A stretch of DNA of 64,000 nt from Clostridium sp. OF03-18AA. Its GTDB lineage: Bacteria; Bacillota; Clostridia; Lachnospirales; Lachnospiraceae. The notes under the pieces are model-generated. The model did not search any database and had not been told where the DNA came from. It saw nothing but the letters and a program-made list of their open reading frames with translations. Numbering within the stretch: the stretch's first letter is position 1; every line of letters begins with the position of its first letter. Below, in pieces: positions 16,837 through 24,235 of the stretch. The stretch lies in NCBI RefSeq assembly GCF_003478035.1, contig NZ_QUEP01000011.1:43339-107338 (forward strand), in the 5' to 3' direction. A program made the translations under genes and the position numbers.

Positions 16837-16870
16837 ACCCAGTGGAACAAACACCCACTGGGTCTTTTTT
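16837..16870 (+). terminator. Terminator of the late tail-lysis operon
   Basis: ACCCAGTGG (16837-16845) pairs perfectly with CCACTGGGT (16855-16863), followed by CTTTTTT. It separates the rightward late genes from the leftward block that ends at 16922. Confidence 0.85.
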
Positions 16871-16921
16871 ATTGCCTAAATGGGGCAGATTTGGAAGCCA
16901 AAGAAAAAGCAGGGGCAATGA

Positions 16922-17131
16922 TTACCCCTGCGGAAAGATAAAGATTTTATAGACCTGCTCCGGGGTAAGAGAATATCTCCGGGCAATGAGACGGATATAC
17001 TTCAGAGCAAACTCGCCACGACCATTCCAGATGGTGGAGAAGTTCGGAACGGACATACCAATGGCCGCAGCCAAGTCCTTGTTTTTATCTCCGTGAGCAC
17101 GCATGATCGGCTCAAGCAATTCTTTATTCAT
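16922..17131 (-). CDS. Short XRE-type helix-turn-helix protein
   Basis: 69 residues, starting at 17131 where GGAGGTG lies 6 bases upstream. The sequence K-D-L-A-A-A-I-G-M-S-V-P-N-F-S-x-I-W-N-G is a Cro/C1-type HTH. The protein is only the DNA-binding domain, without a dimerisation or protease domain, so it may be a Cro- or Ner-like factor. It is the last gene of the leftward small-gene block. Confidence 0.8.
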   Translation of the reverse strand: MNKELLEPIMRAHGDKNKDLAAAIGMSVPNFSTIWNGRGEFALKYIRLIARRYSLTPEQVYKIFIFPQG

Positions 17132-17354
17132 GAGACAACACCTCCCTGCAGGAGAACCTGCTGACATTGTCAGAGCAGGAATCCGAAATCACAAGGCGAA
17201 CCAGAACATCGCCAAACTTGTCAGTAACATCGAGCACACGAACACCAGTCCCTATGCCGACCTTGCCGGAATCAGAGAACCGACATCTATCATCAACCGC
17301 CCACTCATCCACGGTAACACCGAGGTCAGTGCGGCACTTATCAATATAAATCAT
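17124..17354 (-). CDS. Hypothetical small protein upstream of the HTH gene
   Basis: 76 residues, ATG at 17354 with AAAGGAT upstream. It overlaps the HTH gene start by 8 bp, so the two are probably co-translated. The sequence is beta-prone with D-V-T-D-K-F-G-D-V-L-V-R-L-V-I in the centre. No family is recognised. Confidence 0.6.
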   Translation of the reverse strand: MIYIDKCRTDLGVTVDEWAVDDRCRFSDSGKVGIGTGVRVLDVTDKFGDVLVRLVISDSCSDNVSRFSCREVLSHE

Positions 17355-17375
17355 TTTACCAGATCCTTTCAGATT

Positions 17376-17522
17376 TTATCGCCGGAGTTTTACCGCCGGA
17401 AATTTATCGCCGTTTTTCAAAAAGGAACAATAAGCCATGTCGCCCATCGGTCTCGCCCGACTGGAGAGAGCGTCCAGTGTTACGGTACACCAGATAAGAC
17501 CTCGTGCTCGGCTACACACCAC
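17376..17522 (-). CDS. Hypothetical 48-residue protein, GTG start
   Basis: Open frame from tandem GTG codons at 17522 and 17519, preceded by AAAGG, to a TAA 22 bp before the next gene. Basic, with three Cys (V-C-S-R, I-W-C, A-Y-C-S) and a tail K-N-G-D-K-F-P-A-V-K-L-R-R. It lies in line with the other leftward genes. No homologue is recognised. Confidence 0.4.
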   Translation of the reverse strand: MVCSRARGLIWCTVTLDALSSRARPMGDMAYCSFLKNGDKFPAVKLRR

Positions 17523-17756
17523 CTAACCCTTTCTCTGCAACGCAGGAAACAAAATCAACGAGTTGCGATAGGCAATCGGCAAAACCAATAACTCCTCCTA
17601 CCTTTAAGGCTTTCACATTAAAAACCAGGCAAACTTGTCAGACATCACTCAGACATGGCATTGTCCTTCGCTCCCCTCACGCTTCCGCCTTCTGGACTTG
17701 GGACCAGACATCGGTGGGTTAGAGCCGGAGCAGATGCACTGCCCCGGACGGACCGG

Positions 17757-17855
17757 CTACATTCTGGAAAGCAGGAGAAGCAGACCAGAAACCACGATAA
17801 GCAACTCCGCTATCCGAAAAGCCAGAACCGAAACTGAAACACATAACCGTTTCAT
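17757..17855 (-). CDS. 32-residue membrane micropeptide
   Basis: ATG at 17855 has GGAGG 8 bases upstream. The peptide M-K-R-L-C-V followed by a 20-residue hydrophobic stretch including L-L-I-V-V-S-G-L-L-L-L-L is one membrane helix with a positive N-terminus. Such small phage peptides may affect the host envelope, exclusion or signalling, but nothing in the sequence fixes the role. Confidence 0.5.
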   Translation of the reverse strand: MKRLCVSVSVLAFRIAELLIVVSGLLLLLSRM

Positions 17856-17929
17856 TGACAAGACCTCCAATCGTGTGGTATATTTTGAGAAGCAAGGGGA
17901 GAGAGGTGGACCCCTCCCCCAAGCCATCA

Positions 17930-18049
17930 TCATAAGATGATGAATCGGATAACCGCTACGAGCGTTCCGATTTCCAATGCAAGCTGAGTAAGGGCTCGAA
18001 CAACTTTACTCAGCTTATTTATTTTAGAAACCAAATCATCCAAATTCAT
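17930..18049 (-). CDS. 39-residue protein with C-terminal membrane helix
   Basis: ATG at 18049 follows AAAGGAGGTGC, a near-perfect ribosome site. The N-terminal half is polar and helical (N-L-D-D-L-V-S-K-I-N-K-L-S-K-V-V); the C-terminal half is hydrophobic (L-E-I-G-T-L-V-A-V-I-R-F-I-I-L). First gene after the promoter at 18082-18110. Likely a tail-anchored peptide of unknown function. Confidence 0.65.
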   Translation of the reverse strand: MNLDDLVSKINKLSKVVRALTQLALEIGTLVAVIRFIIL

Positions 18050-18061
18050 CGGATGCACCTC

Positions 18062-18093
18062 CTTTCCTTTAGGTTGTCTGTATATTACCTTGG
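18062..18093. repeat. 32-bp direct repeat, copy 1 (promoter/leader)
   Basis: Identical to 18528-18559. Each copy holds the -10 box and first transcribed bases of a leftward promoter and precedes a small gene with a strong ribosome site. Confidence 0.9.
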
Positions 18094-18110
18094 AAGGGCG
18101 GTAAGTTCAA
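18082..18110 (-). promoter_or_regulatory. Leftward sigma-A promoter PL1
   Basis: On the minus strand TTGAAC (18105-18110), 17 bp, then TAATAT (18082-18087). The -10 and downstream part are in the 32-bp repeat shared with PL2. Drives the 39-residue gene and probably everything leftward to 16922. Confidence 0.8.
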
Positions 18111-18150
18111 GTTATTTATAACACATAATCTGCACAAACTTCCGATCCAA

Positions 18151-18366
18151 TCAAGGCTCGGTTTTTGTTGGTATTTTAAGGCTTTTTATAACCTTGTCTA
18201 CAGCAGCACGGCACTCATCCAGAGAGCTAAATCTGCGATACCAAGAGGAGCGTATCCAACGACCGTCCACCTTGTTATATCGCTCAACGATCCACTTCCG
18301 AACTGACCATTCGGAGTAATTGATTTCAAAGAGCACCGCTCCGTCCGGAGAAAGAATCTCATACAT
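18151..18366 (-). CDS. Hypothetical 71-residue protein
   Basis: ATG at 18366, with GGAGG 8 bases upstream. Aromatic and basic (E-W-S-V-R-K-W-I-V-E-R-Y-N and R-S-S-W-Y-R-R-F). It follows the 39-residue gene by 16 bp in the PL2 transcript. Both have short Trp-rich stretches, which suggests a related nucleic-acid or protein-binding role; that is inference. No family is recognised. Confidence 0.65.
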   Translation of the reverse strand: MYEILSPDGAVLFEINYSEWSVRKWIVERYNKVDGRWIRSSWYRRFSSLDECRAAVDKVIKSLKIPTKTEP

Positions 18367-18382
18367 ACTCGATGCCTCCTTA

Positions 18383-18502
18383 TTACCACTCTACGATGTA
18401 AATATTCTGACCGAAGCCATCGCGATCGCTCCAGACTCTACCGCTAACTGTTTCAGCAAAAGCATTTGCTCTTTTAAGGGAAAAAAATGTTTTTCTATAC
18501 AT
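18383..18502 (-). CDS. Hypothetical 39-residue protein
   Basis: Too short for routine calling but well supported: GGAGGT 9 bases before the ATG at 18502, promoter PL2 about 50 bp upstream and tight coupling to the next gene. The sequence has F-F-S-L-K-R-A-N-A-F-A-E and ends G-Q-N-I-Y-I-V-E-W. No known domain. Confidence 0.6.
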   Translation of the reverse strand: MYRKTFFSLKRANAFAETVSGRVWSDRDGFGQNIYIVEW

Positions 18503-18527
18503 ATTGACTACCTCCGCTTTTTATTTG

Positions 18528-18559
18528 CTTTCCTTTAGGTTGTCTGTATATTACCTTGG
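18528..18559. repeat. 32-bp direct repeat, copy 2 (promoter/leader)
   Basis: Identical to 18062-18093, 466 bp away, in the same orientation relative to the gene it serves. Sequence outside the 32 bp diverges except for the -35 region and a nearby TTATAA-like stretch. Confidence 0.9.
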
Positions 18560-18576
18560 GTTGCGGAGGTATTCAA
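18548..18576 (-). promoter_or_regulatory. Leftward sigma-A promoter PL2
   Basis: Minus-strand TTGAAT (18571-18576), 17 bp, TAATAT (18548-18553), with AT-rich sequence upstream. It points away from the transposase gene that starts at 18725. Confidence 0.8.
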
Positions 18577-18629
18577 GTCTTTTATAACCCATAAATTCAA
18601 CAAAAATATAACCATAAAAGCACCACTTC

Positions 18630-19829
18630 TTTGTTGGTATCTTATCCTTATTTATAAGTGTTTTGTTATTGAAATTTATAACTTTAACACCGATAATAGT
18701 AGAAAGAGACAAGGAGGTGCTGCCATGCGCAGATTTAAACAGTTATCCAGAGCCGACAGGCTGAAATTAGAAGCACTGCTGAAAGCAGGACACGGCAAAC
18801 AGGAAATCGCTGACCAGATAGGAGTCCATGTCAGCACCATATACCGTGAGATAAAGAGAGGAACATACACACATACCAATTCAGATCTGACAGAGGAAGA
18901 ACGGTACTCCCCAGACATCGCAGAGGATAAGTATCAACAGAACCTGCGAGATAAGGGTCCAGACCTTAAGATAGGCAAAGACCACAGACTGGCAGAGTAC
19001 ATAGAAACAAAGATAGCAGAGGACGGATACTCGCCCGGAGCAGTCCTCGGAGAAATTAAAGCCAAGGGGTTGGAGTTTGAAACAGAGATTAGCAAGCCGA
19101 CCCTTTACAGTTACATCGACAAGGGGATATTCCTCACAATCACAAATAAGGAACTCCCAGTAAAAGGCAGACGGAAAAAGAAGAATAAGAAAGTCCGCAG
19201 GCAGGCGAGAGCCAACGCAGGTACAAGCATAGAGAAGCGGCCAGAGGACATCGACACCAGAGAGGAATTCGGACACTGGGAGATGGACACAGTGGTAGGC
19301 AAGAGAGGGGAAAGTAAACACAGCCTTCTGGTACTGACAGAGAGAAAGACCAGGAACGAACTCATATACCTTTTATATGAGCACACGACTGAGCAGGTCT
19401 GCAAGCGACTGGACCAGTTAGAAGCGGAATGGGGAGAGCGATTCGGGCAGGTGTTCAAGACCATAACCGTGGACAATGGCTCGGAGTTCGCTGACTGGGA
19501 GGGAATGCAGCAGTCGGCGGCAGATGAGTCCGAAAAGAGAGTGACCGTGTTCTACTGCCACCCATACTGCTCCTTTGAGCGTGGCAGCAACGAAAACCAG
19601 AACCGACTGGTGCGAAGGAAGATACCGAAGGGAGAGAACTTCGATGACCGGACAGAGGACGATATCCAGATGGTAGAGGACTGGATCAACGACTACCCAA
19701 GGGAGATGTTCGGATGGAAAACCTCCGGCGAACTGTTCCAGGAAGAACTGGCGAGACTGGCATAAAAAGAGTAGAATAAGCAGAGAGCAAAACGAAAAGA
19801 GGGGTAGTCTGTGCAAATTTACCAACAAA
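18630..19829 (+). mobile_element. IS30-family element or transposase module
   Basis: The transposase gene is flanked by an inverted 10-bp repeat, TTTGTTGGTA at 18630-18639 and its complement at 19820-19829, giving about 1.2 kb, a normal IS30-family length. The repeat is shorter than typical IS30 ends and a third copy exists at 18164-18173, so these may not be the true ends. No target duplication could be identified by eye. Confidence 0.45.
18725..19765 (+). CDS. IS30-family transposase
   Basis: 346 residues, apparently intact. An N-terminal HTH (residues about 1-45, with K-Q-E-I-A-D-Q-I-G-V-H-V-S-T-I-Y-R-E-I-K-R) binds the element ends. The catalytic triad fits IS30: D in H-W-E-M-D-T-V-V-G, D in T-V-D-N-G-S-E-F and E in F-E-R-G-S-N-E-N-Q-N, followed by R-K-I-P-K-G. 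It is divergent from the PL2 small genes. It may be a passenger IS at the prophage edge or the recombinase of the element itself. Confidence 0.93.
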   Translation: MRRFKQLSRADRLKLEALLKAGHGKQEIADQIGVHVSTIYREIKRGTYTHTNSDLTEEERYSPDIAEDKYQQNLRDKGPDLKIGKDHRLAEYIETKIAEDGYSPGAVLGEIKAKGLEFETEISKPTLYSYIDKGIFLTITNKELPVKGRRKKKNKKVRRQARANAGTSIEKRPEDIDTREEFGHWEMDTVVGKRGESKHSLLVLTERKTRNELIYLLYEHTTEQVCKRLDQLEAEWGERFGQVFKTITVDNGSEFADWEGMQQSAADESEKRVTVFYCHPYCSFERGSNENQNRLVRRKIPKGENFDDRTEDDIQMVEDWINDYPREMFGWKTSGELFQEELARLA

Positions 19830-19929
19830 ACGCAAGCAGAGTTGTGCAAAATGATGAAATGATGTTTCGCAAGTAAAGTTTTGCATTTATTGCTTGACTT
19901 TTCAAAAATAAAAAAATTGAAAAAAATAG

Positions 19930-19958
19930 TTGACGGATCAGAGTCGTTGCGCTATAAT
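19930..19958 (+). promoter_or_regulatory. tRNA-Gln promoter
   Basis: TTGACG (19930-19935), 17 bp, TATAAT (19953-19958), ending 17 bp before the first tRNA. Near consensus, as usual for stable RNA genes. Confidence 0.85.
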
Positions 19959-19975
19959 ATGTCTCGTTGATGCAT

Positions 19976-20047
19976 TGGGCTATCGCCAAATGGTAAGGCA
20001 ACGGACTCTGACTCCGTCATTTTCAAGGTTCGAATCCTTGTAGCCCA
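19976..20047 (+). tRNA. tRNA-Gln (CTG), copy 1
   Basis: 72 nt with a complete cloverleaf: acceptor TGGGCTA/TAGCCCA, D arm GCC...GGC, anticodon stem ACGGA/TCCGT with loop CTCTGAC giving anticodon CTG, and T loop TTCGAAT. CCA is not encoded (CCC-A is part of the stem). Reads CAG codons. Confidence 0.93.
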
Positions 20048-20091
20048 GTTTATAAACTAAATATTGTCAAAGTGCTTTAAGCACATATTAT

Positions 20092-20163
20092 TGGGCTATC
20101 GCCAAATGGTAAGGCAACGGACTCTGACTCCGTCATTTTCAAGGTTCGAATCCTTGTAGCCCA
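20092..20163 (+). tRNA. tRNA-Gln (CTG), copy 2
   Basis: Identical in all 72 positions to the copy 44 bp upstream and probably in the same transcript. The spacer and downstream sequence differ, so the duplication is limited to the gene and a few leading bases. Confidence 0.93.
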
Positions 20164-20274
20164 GCTGATAAAAGGCTGTTAATCTTTGTGAATGCAAGGC
20201 TTAATGGTCTTTTTTGTTACTGTACACCTTTTTCTTGCGCTTGACATCCATTTGTGTTAATGTAAAGGCGAAGC

Positions 20275-20405
20275 TAACTGTTCAGTAGGTCTGCGCATTT
20301 ACTGCGCTGACCGTACGAAAACATGGGCTGGCAGGCAAAAATCCCATTGCCGCAGGCAATTTTTAATGGATTTTTGCTCGTGACTGTGAAGGTACTGAAC
20401 AGTTA
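20275..20405. repeat. Nested 131-bp palindromic intergenic element
   Basis: Outer arms TAACTGTTCAGTA (20275-20287) and TACTGAACAGTTA (20393-20405) match perfectly over 13 bp. Inside, GCAAAAATCC (20335-20344) pairs with GGATTTTTGC (20368-20377), enclosing ATTGCC/GGCAAT (20346-20351/20355-20360). It lies between the tRNA genes and the thioesterase gene, in a 328-bp gap without a gene. It may be a structured leader, a small RNA or a palindromic repeat element. Confidence 0.7.
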
Positions 20406-20491
20406 CAGGCGAAGTCGGAAAAAGAGAGCGTGTTTCGCGGAAATGGATTTTTGAGTCGGAATACGGATCTTGCCGATCGGTGAGGTAGATT

Positions 20492-21202
20492 ATGTATGAA
20501 TTAAACAGCCGGGTCCGGTACAGCGAGACGGATATTGACGCGAAGCTGTCCCTGACCGGGATCATGAATTATATGCAGGACTGTTCGACAATGCAGTCGG
20601 AAGACGCGGGAGTCGGGATCGGATATCTGGAGCAGGAGAAGAAAGCATGGCTGTTATCATCCTGGCAGATCATGATCGAAAGACGCCCGGCGCTGGGTGA
20701 AAAGATCCGCGTGGTCACATGGCCGTATGGGGTAAAAGGACTTTACGCCTTGAGAAACTTCGCGATCCTAGATGAAAAGAACGAATATCTCGTGAAGGCA
20801 AATTCCTACTGGTTTCTCCTAAATACGGAGACGGGACGCCCGATGCGGATCATGGAGTCGGACACAGCTCCTTACGGGGAGTTTAGCCCGAAACTCGAGA
20901 TGGAGGATGCGGGAAGAAAGATCCAGGTGCCGAAGGAGATGGAGGAGACGGGACGGATGGTGGTCATGAAACACCTTCTCGACACGAACCTTCATGTAAA
21001 CAATGCCCAGTATGTGGACATTGCGAGAGAACTTCTTCCGGCCGGGACGGAAATTTCGGAGATCAGGGCTGAATACAGGAAAGCGGCTGTGCTCGGGGAT
21101 GAGATCGTGATCAGGAGCGCGCGGGAAGGAAAATCCTATCTCGTATCGCTCTGCAATCCGGACGGCGATGTGTTTGCAAATATCGAGTTGAAAGAGATGT
21201 AA
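20492..21202 (+). CDS. Acyl-ACP thioesterase
   Basis: 236 residues of the FatA/FatB-like bacterial family, two hotdog domains in tandem. It releases free fatty acids from acyl carrier protein. The conserved second-domain stretch T-N-L-H-V-N-N-A-Q-Y-V-D near residues 168-179 carries the catalytic Asn and His. The N-terminal R-Y-S-E-T-D-I-D segment is also typical. It has no signal peptide and acts in the cytosol. GGTGAGGT precedes the ATG. Confidence 0.9.
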   Translation: MYELNSRVRYSETDIDAKLSLTGIMNYMQDCSTMQSEDAGVGIGYLEQEKKAWLLSSWQIMIERRPALGEKIRVVTWPYGVKGLYALRNFAILDEKNEYLVKANSYWFLLNTETGRPMRIMESDTAPYGEFSPKLEMEDAGRKIQVPKEMEETGRMVVMKHLLDTNLHVNNAQYVDIARELLPAGTEISEIRAEYRKAAVLGDEIVIRSAREGKSYLVSLCNPDGDVFANIELKEM

Positions 21203-21334
21203 CCGGATCCTGCTGATGGTTTGCAGGATCATGACAATGAAAATAAAAAGAGAGGACGCAGCGGAAAGATTCTGGTTGCTGTTTGCATGGAACATGAACA
21301 ATGCCGGGGATGCAGCTGCGGGAGGACGAAAGAC

Positions 21335-22177
21335 ATGATGGAAATCGGAAAAATTCAGAAACTGAAAGTGATCAAAGAGAAGGACTTCGGAATTTATCTC
21401 TCTGACGGAGATAAGGCGGATGCCCAGGGCGTCCTTCTCCCGAAGAAGCAGGTACCGGCGGGAACGAAGATCGGGGATGAGCTGGAGGTGTTCCTCTACA
21501 AGGATTCTGAGGACCGCTTGATCGCGACGACATCCCGCCCGAAGGTCACTCTGGGTGAGACGGCGGTCCTTGAGGTGAAAGAAGTCTCAAAGATCGGCGC
21601 GTTTCTCGATATGGGCCTGGAGAAAGATCTCCTGCTCCCGTTTAAGGAGCAGACCCACCAGGTCCGCAAAGGAGAGAAATGCCTGGTTGCCCTCTACGTG
21701 GATAAGAGCAAACGTCTCGCGGCGACCATGAAGGCGTACCAGTATCTGAGATGCGATTCCCCGTACCACACCGGAGACGAGGCGGATGGATTTGTATTTG
21801 AGATCAATCCGGATATGGGCGCATTCGTTGCGGTGGATGGGATCTACCAGGGAATGATCCCGAAAAAGGAACTGTTTACCGGCTACAAGGTAGGAGATGA
21901 GATCCGTGTCCGTGTGACGAGAGTCCGTGCGGACGGAAAGCTTGACCTCACAACGAGAGACAAGGCGGGAAGCCAGATCTTTTCTGACGCCGATCTTGTC
22001 ATGAAGGTCATTGAAGAGTTTGACGGAGTCCTGCCGTTTAATGATAAGGCAGCTCCGGAAGTCATCGCGCGCGAGTTCAAACTCAGCAAGAACGCATTCA
22101 AGCGGGCGGTGGGACATCTGTTAAAAGAAGGAAAGATCGAGATCACGGAGAAAAGCATCCGGAAAATCGATAAATAA
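21335..22177 (+). CDS. CvfB-like S1 RNA-binding protein
   Basis: 280 residues from the ATG at 21335, 9 bases after GGAGG; the longer upstream frame lacks a ribosome site. Several S1-like beta-barrel repeats (G-A-F-L-D-M-G-L-E-K-D-L-L-L-P and G-A-F-V-A-V-D-G-I-Y-Q-G-M-I-P) precede a C-terminal winged helix (A-R-E-F-K-L-S-K-N-A-F-K-R-A-V-G-H-L). This is the architecture of S. aureus CvfB and B. subtilis YitL, RNA-binding proteins that modulate gene expression. It forms a unit with ridA. Confidence 0.88.
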   Translation: MMEIGKIQKLKVIKEKDFGIYLSDGDKADAQGVLLPKKQVPAGTKIGDELEVFLYKDSEDRLIATTSRPKVTLGETAVLEVKEVSKIGAFLDMGLEKDLLLPFKEQTHQVRKGEKCLVALYVDKSKRLAATMKAYQYLRCDSPYHTGDEADGFVFEINPDMGAFVAVDGIYQGMIPKKELFTGYKVGDEIRVRVTRVRADGKLDLTTRDKAGSQIFSDADLVMKVIEEFDGVLPFNDKAAPEVIAREFKLSKNAFKRAVGHLLKEGKIEITEKSIRKIDK

Positions 22178-22198
22178 GGAATCATGGAGGAAAATCAC

Positions 22199-22573
22199 AT
22201 GAAGAAAGTTATCAGCACAACAAACGCACCGGCAGCGATCGGACCGTATTCCCAGGCAATCGAGGCAAATGGTTTTGTATTTGCATCCGGACAGATCCCG
22301 GTAAACCCGGAGACAGGTGAGATCCCGGAGGGGATCGAGGCTCAGGCAGAGCAGGTCATGAAAAATGTGAAGAATCTTCTCGAGGCAGCAGGGACATCTG
22401 TTGACCAGGTTGTAAAAACAAGCGTATTCATCAAAAACATGGATGATTTCGCAACGATCAACGGCATCTATGCAAAATATTTCGCAAAAGACTGCCCGGC
22501 ACGTTCCTGCGTGGAGGTTGCAAGACTTCCGAAGGACGTCCTTCTTGAGATGGAAGCGATCGCAGTAAAATAA
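22199..22573 (+). CDS. ridA: RidA family enamine/imine deaminase
   Basis: 124 residues, the standard RidA length when started at 22199, 8 bases after GGAGG. It hydrolyses reactive 2-aminoacrylate and related imines from PLP enzymes. Key features are A-I-G-P-Y-S-Q-A near the N-terminus, S-G-Q-I-P-V, and P-A-R-S-C-V-E-V-A-R-L-P, whose first Arg binds the substrate carboxylate. Cytosolic trimer. Confidence 0.95.
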   Translation: MKKVISTTNAPAAIGPYSQAIEANGFVFASGQIPVNPETGEIPEGIEAQAEQVMKNVKNLLEAAGTSVDQVVKTSVFIKNMDDFATINGIYAKYFAKDCPARSCVEVARLPKDVLLEMEAIAVK

Positions 22574-22640
22574 GAATGATCGCGACAGTCGCCAGGGTCT
22601 CGTACAAGCGCGGATTTTGGCTCGTTGTTTGCGTAAATAA

Positions 22641-22682
22641 AAAAGGCGAAGACTGTGAGTGAAAACAGTCTCCGCCTTTTTG
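22641..22682 (+). terminator. Terminator after ridA
   Basis: AAAAGGCGAAGACTGT pairs with ACAGTCTCCGCCTTTT with one mismatch and is followed by further T residues. Strong hairpin of 15 or 16 bp. Confidence 0.9.
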
Positions 22683-22916
22683 GCAATTTTGATAAGAAAT
22701 TAACTAACCGTCTGTCTGTTTTTATGGAAAAAGGGCATATTTTCCCAAAAGTCTGAGTGGTCCTATGGAATATGCATGGAAAAAACGCATTTTTTTTGTG
22801 GAATAACCATATGGAAAAACATGTACCGTTTGTGTATGATGGATACAATAGATATAACAATAGGTTAAGTCTGCAATCCGGCAGATGAATATATCATACA
22901 GATCAGGAGGAAATTG

Positions 22917-24014
22917 ATGTCCGGTTTAGTGTTAAAAAATATCAACAAGACGTTTCCGGGTGACCAGCAGGCAATCCGGGATTTCAATCTGGAAGTGAAG
23001 GACAGGGAATTTTTGATCCTGGTGGGACCGACGGCGTGCGGAAAATCGACGCTGCTTCGGATGATCGGCGGACTTGAGGAGATCACTTCAGGCAGCCTGC
23101 TGATCGATGGGATCGACATGACGGACGCGGATCCGAAAGAGAGAAACGTCGCGATGCTTTTTAAGAACAGTGTACTCTATCCGGGAATGAGCGTGGAGGA
23201 AAATCTCATGTTTTCACTCCGGATGGCAAAAATGAACCCAGCGGAGATCGAGAGAAGAGTGGAAGAGACTGCAAAGATCTTAAATCTTTGGGAGACTCTT
23301 GACAAGATGCCGGAAGAACTCTCAGCCGCTGATACATATCGTGTCCTTCTCGGACGTGCCCTGATGCGCCGCCCGGGGATCCTGCTCCTGGACCGCACGA
23401 TCGCGGAGGCGGATCCGGATGTTCAGGAAGTGATGAGAAAAGAATTTGCAAACATCAACCGTGAGCTCGGGATCACAGTGATCTACGCGACAGACAGCCA
23501 GAAAACGGCAATGGCGCTGGGGACAAGGATGATCGTGATGAACGAAGGCGTGATCTGCCAGGAAGACTCCGCACAGAATATCTATAACCACCCGGGCAGC
23601 CTGTTTGTTGCCGGATTTTTCGGAACACCGAGGATGAACTTATCCATCGCGAAGGTGACGGAGGAGAACGGCAGTGTTGTCCTGAAGTTTTCATCAGGAA
23701 CAATCCCGCTCTCAGAGAAAAAAGGAAAACTCCTCAGAGAGCTCGGCTATGTGGGCAAGGAGGTCTTTACAGGTGTCCGCCCGGATAAAGTCGCTCCGGC
23801 AAAGAACGGAGAGAACGGAGAGATCACAGGGGAACTCATCGGAGGCGCGGAGATCGATGATGCGCCGTATATCCGCTTCCGTGTCGGTGAGAATGAATTC
23901 CTGGCAAAGGCGGAAGGCGGAGAAAATCTCACCGGAAAGAAGATGTCCTTCAAAATTTCCGGCGACAATGTGTACCTCTTCGACAAAGAAACAGAAAAAA
24001 TTATTGCAGAATAG
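22917..24014 (+). CDS. MalK/MsmK-like ABC ATPase homologue with lost catalytic residues
   Basis: 365 residues from the ATG at 22917, six bases after AGGAGG. The layout is that of sugar-importer ATPases: ATPase domain 1-235 and a C-terminal OB-type regulatory domain 240-365 with G-V-R-P-D-K-V. Walker A is present (G-P-T-A-C-G-K-S, 37-44). Other key positions are changed: Q-loop Gln is K83, the LSGGQ signature is L-S-A-A-D (135-139), the Walker B Glu is R160 in L-L-L-D-R and the switch His is D193 in Y-A-T-D-S. It could bind but hardly hydrolyse ATP. No permease is adjacent. A nucleotide-sensing or scaffold role is possible. Confidence 0.85.
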   Translation: MSGLVLKNINKTFPGDQQAIRDFNLEVKDREFLILVGPTACGKSTLLRMIGGLEEITSGSLLIDGIDMTDADPKERNVAMLFKNSVLYPGMSVEENLMFSLRMAKMNPAEIERRVEETAKILNLWETLDKMPEELSAADTYRVLLGRALMRRPGILLLDRTIAEADPDVQEVMRKEFANINRELGITVIYATDSQKTAMALGTRMIVMNEGVICQEDSAQNIYNHPGSLFVAGFFGTPRMNLSIAKVTEENGSVVLKFSSGTIPLSEKKGKLLRELGYVGKEVFTGVRPDKVAPAKNGENGEITGELIGGAEIDDAPYIRFRVGENEFLAKAEGGENLTGKKMSFKISGDNVYLFDKETEKIIAE

Positions 24015-24027
24015 CCAAAATATCAGG

Positions 24028-24066
24028 CAGGCCGGTCCTTTTACGGGGATCCGGTCTGTTTTTTTA
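24028..24066 (+). terminator. Terminator after the ABC gene
   Basis: CAGGCCGG (24028-24035) pairs with CCGGTCTG (24051-24058) with one G-T pair, followed by TTTTTTT. Confidence 0.85.
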
Positions 24067-24235
24067 GTGAAAAATACAAAAAAATTCTTTCCTTTTTTGT
24101 GATTTTGCATTAGAATAAATGTGAATATGTCCATGCCTGCAACGATTGCCATTCATCCCGAAAGGAACTGCAAACCGTGGAACCTGAGGAGAAAGGTACT
24201 GGATCGTCGCGATACTGTGAAAAGGAGAGGACGCT

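Noticed and set aside
17719..17922. 67-residue minus-strand frame with S-F-G-S-G-F and F-W-S-A-S-P that recalls DGR variable proteins
   Set aside because: No TR-like similarity and no good start. The same DNA in another frame encodes a membrane peptide with a well-placed GGAGG.
18164..18173. Third TTTGTTGGTA as an additional IS30 end
   Set aside because: It lies inside the coding sequence of the 71-residue protein, and wider similarity to the other two copies is weak.
19976..20163. Twin tRNA-Gln genes as attL/attR of a mobile element
   Set aside because: Only 44 bp separate the two copies, with no gene between, and identity stops at the tRNA ends. Tandem gene duplication explains it.
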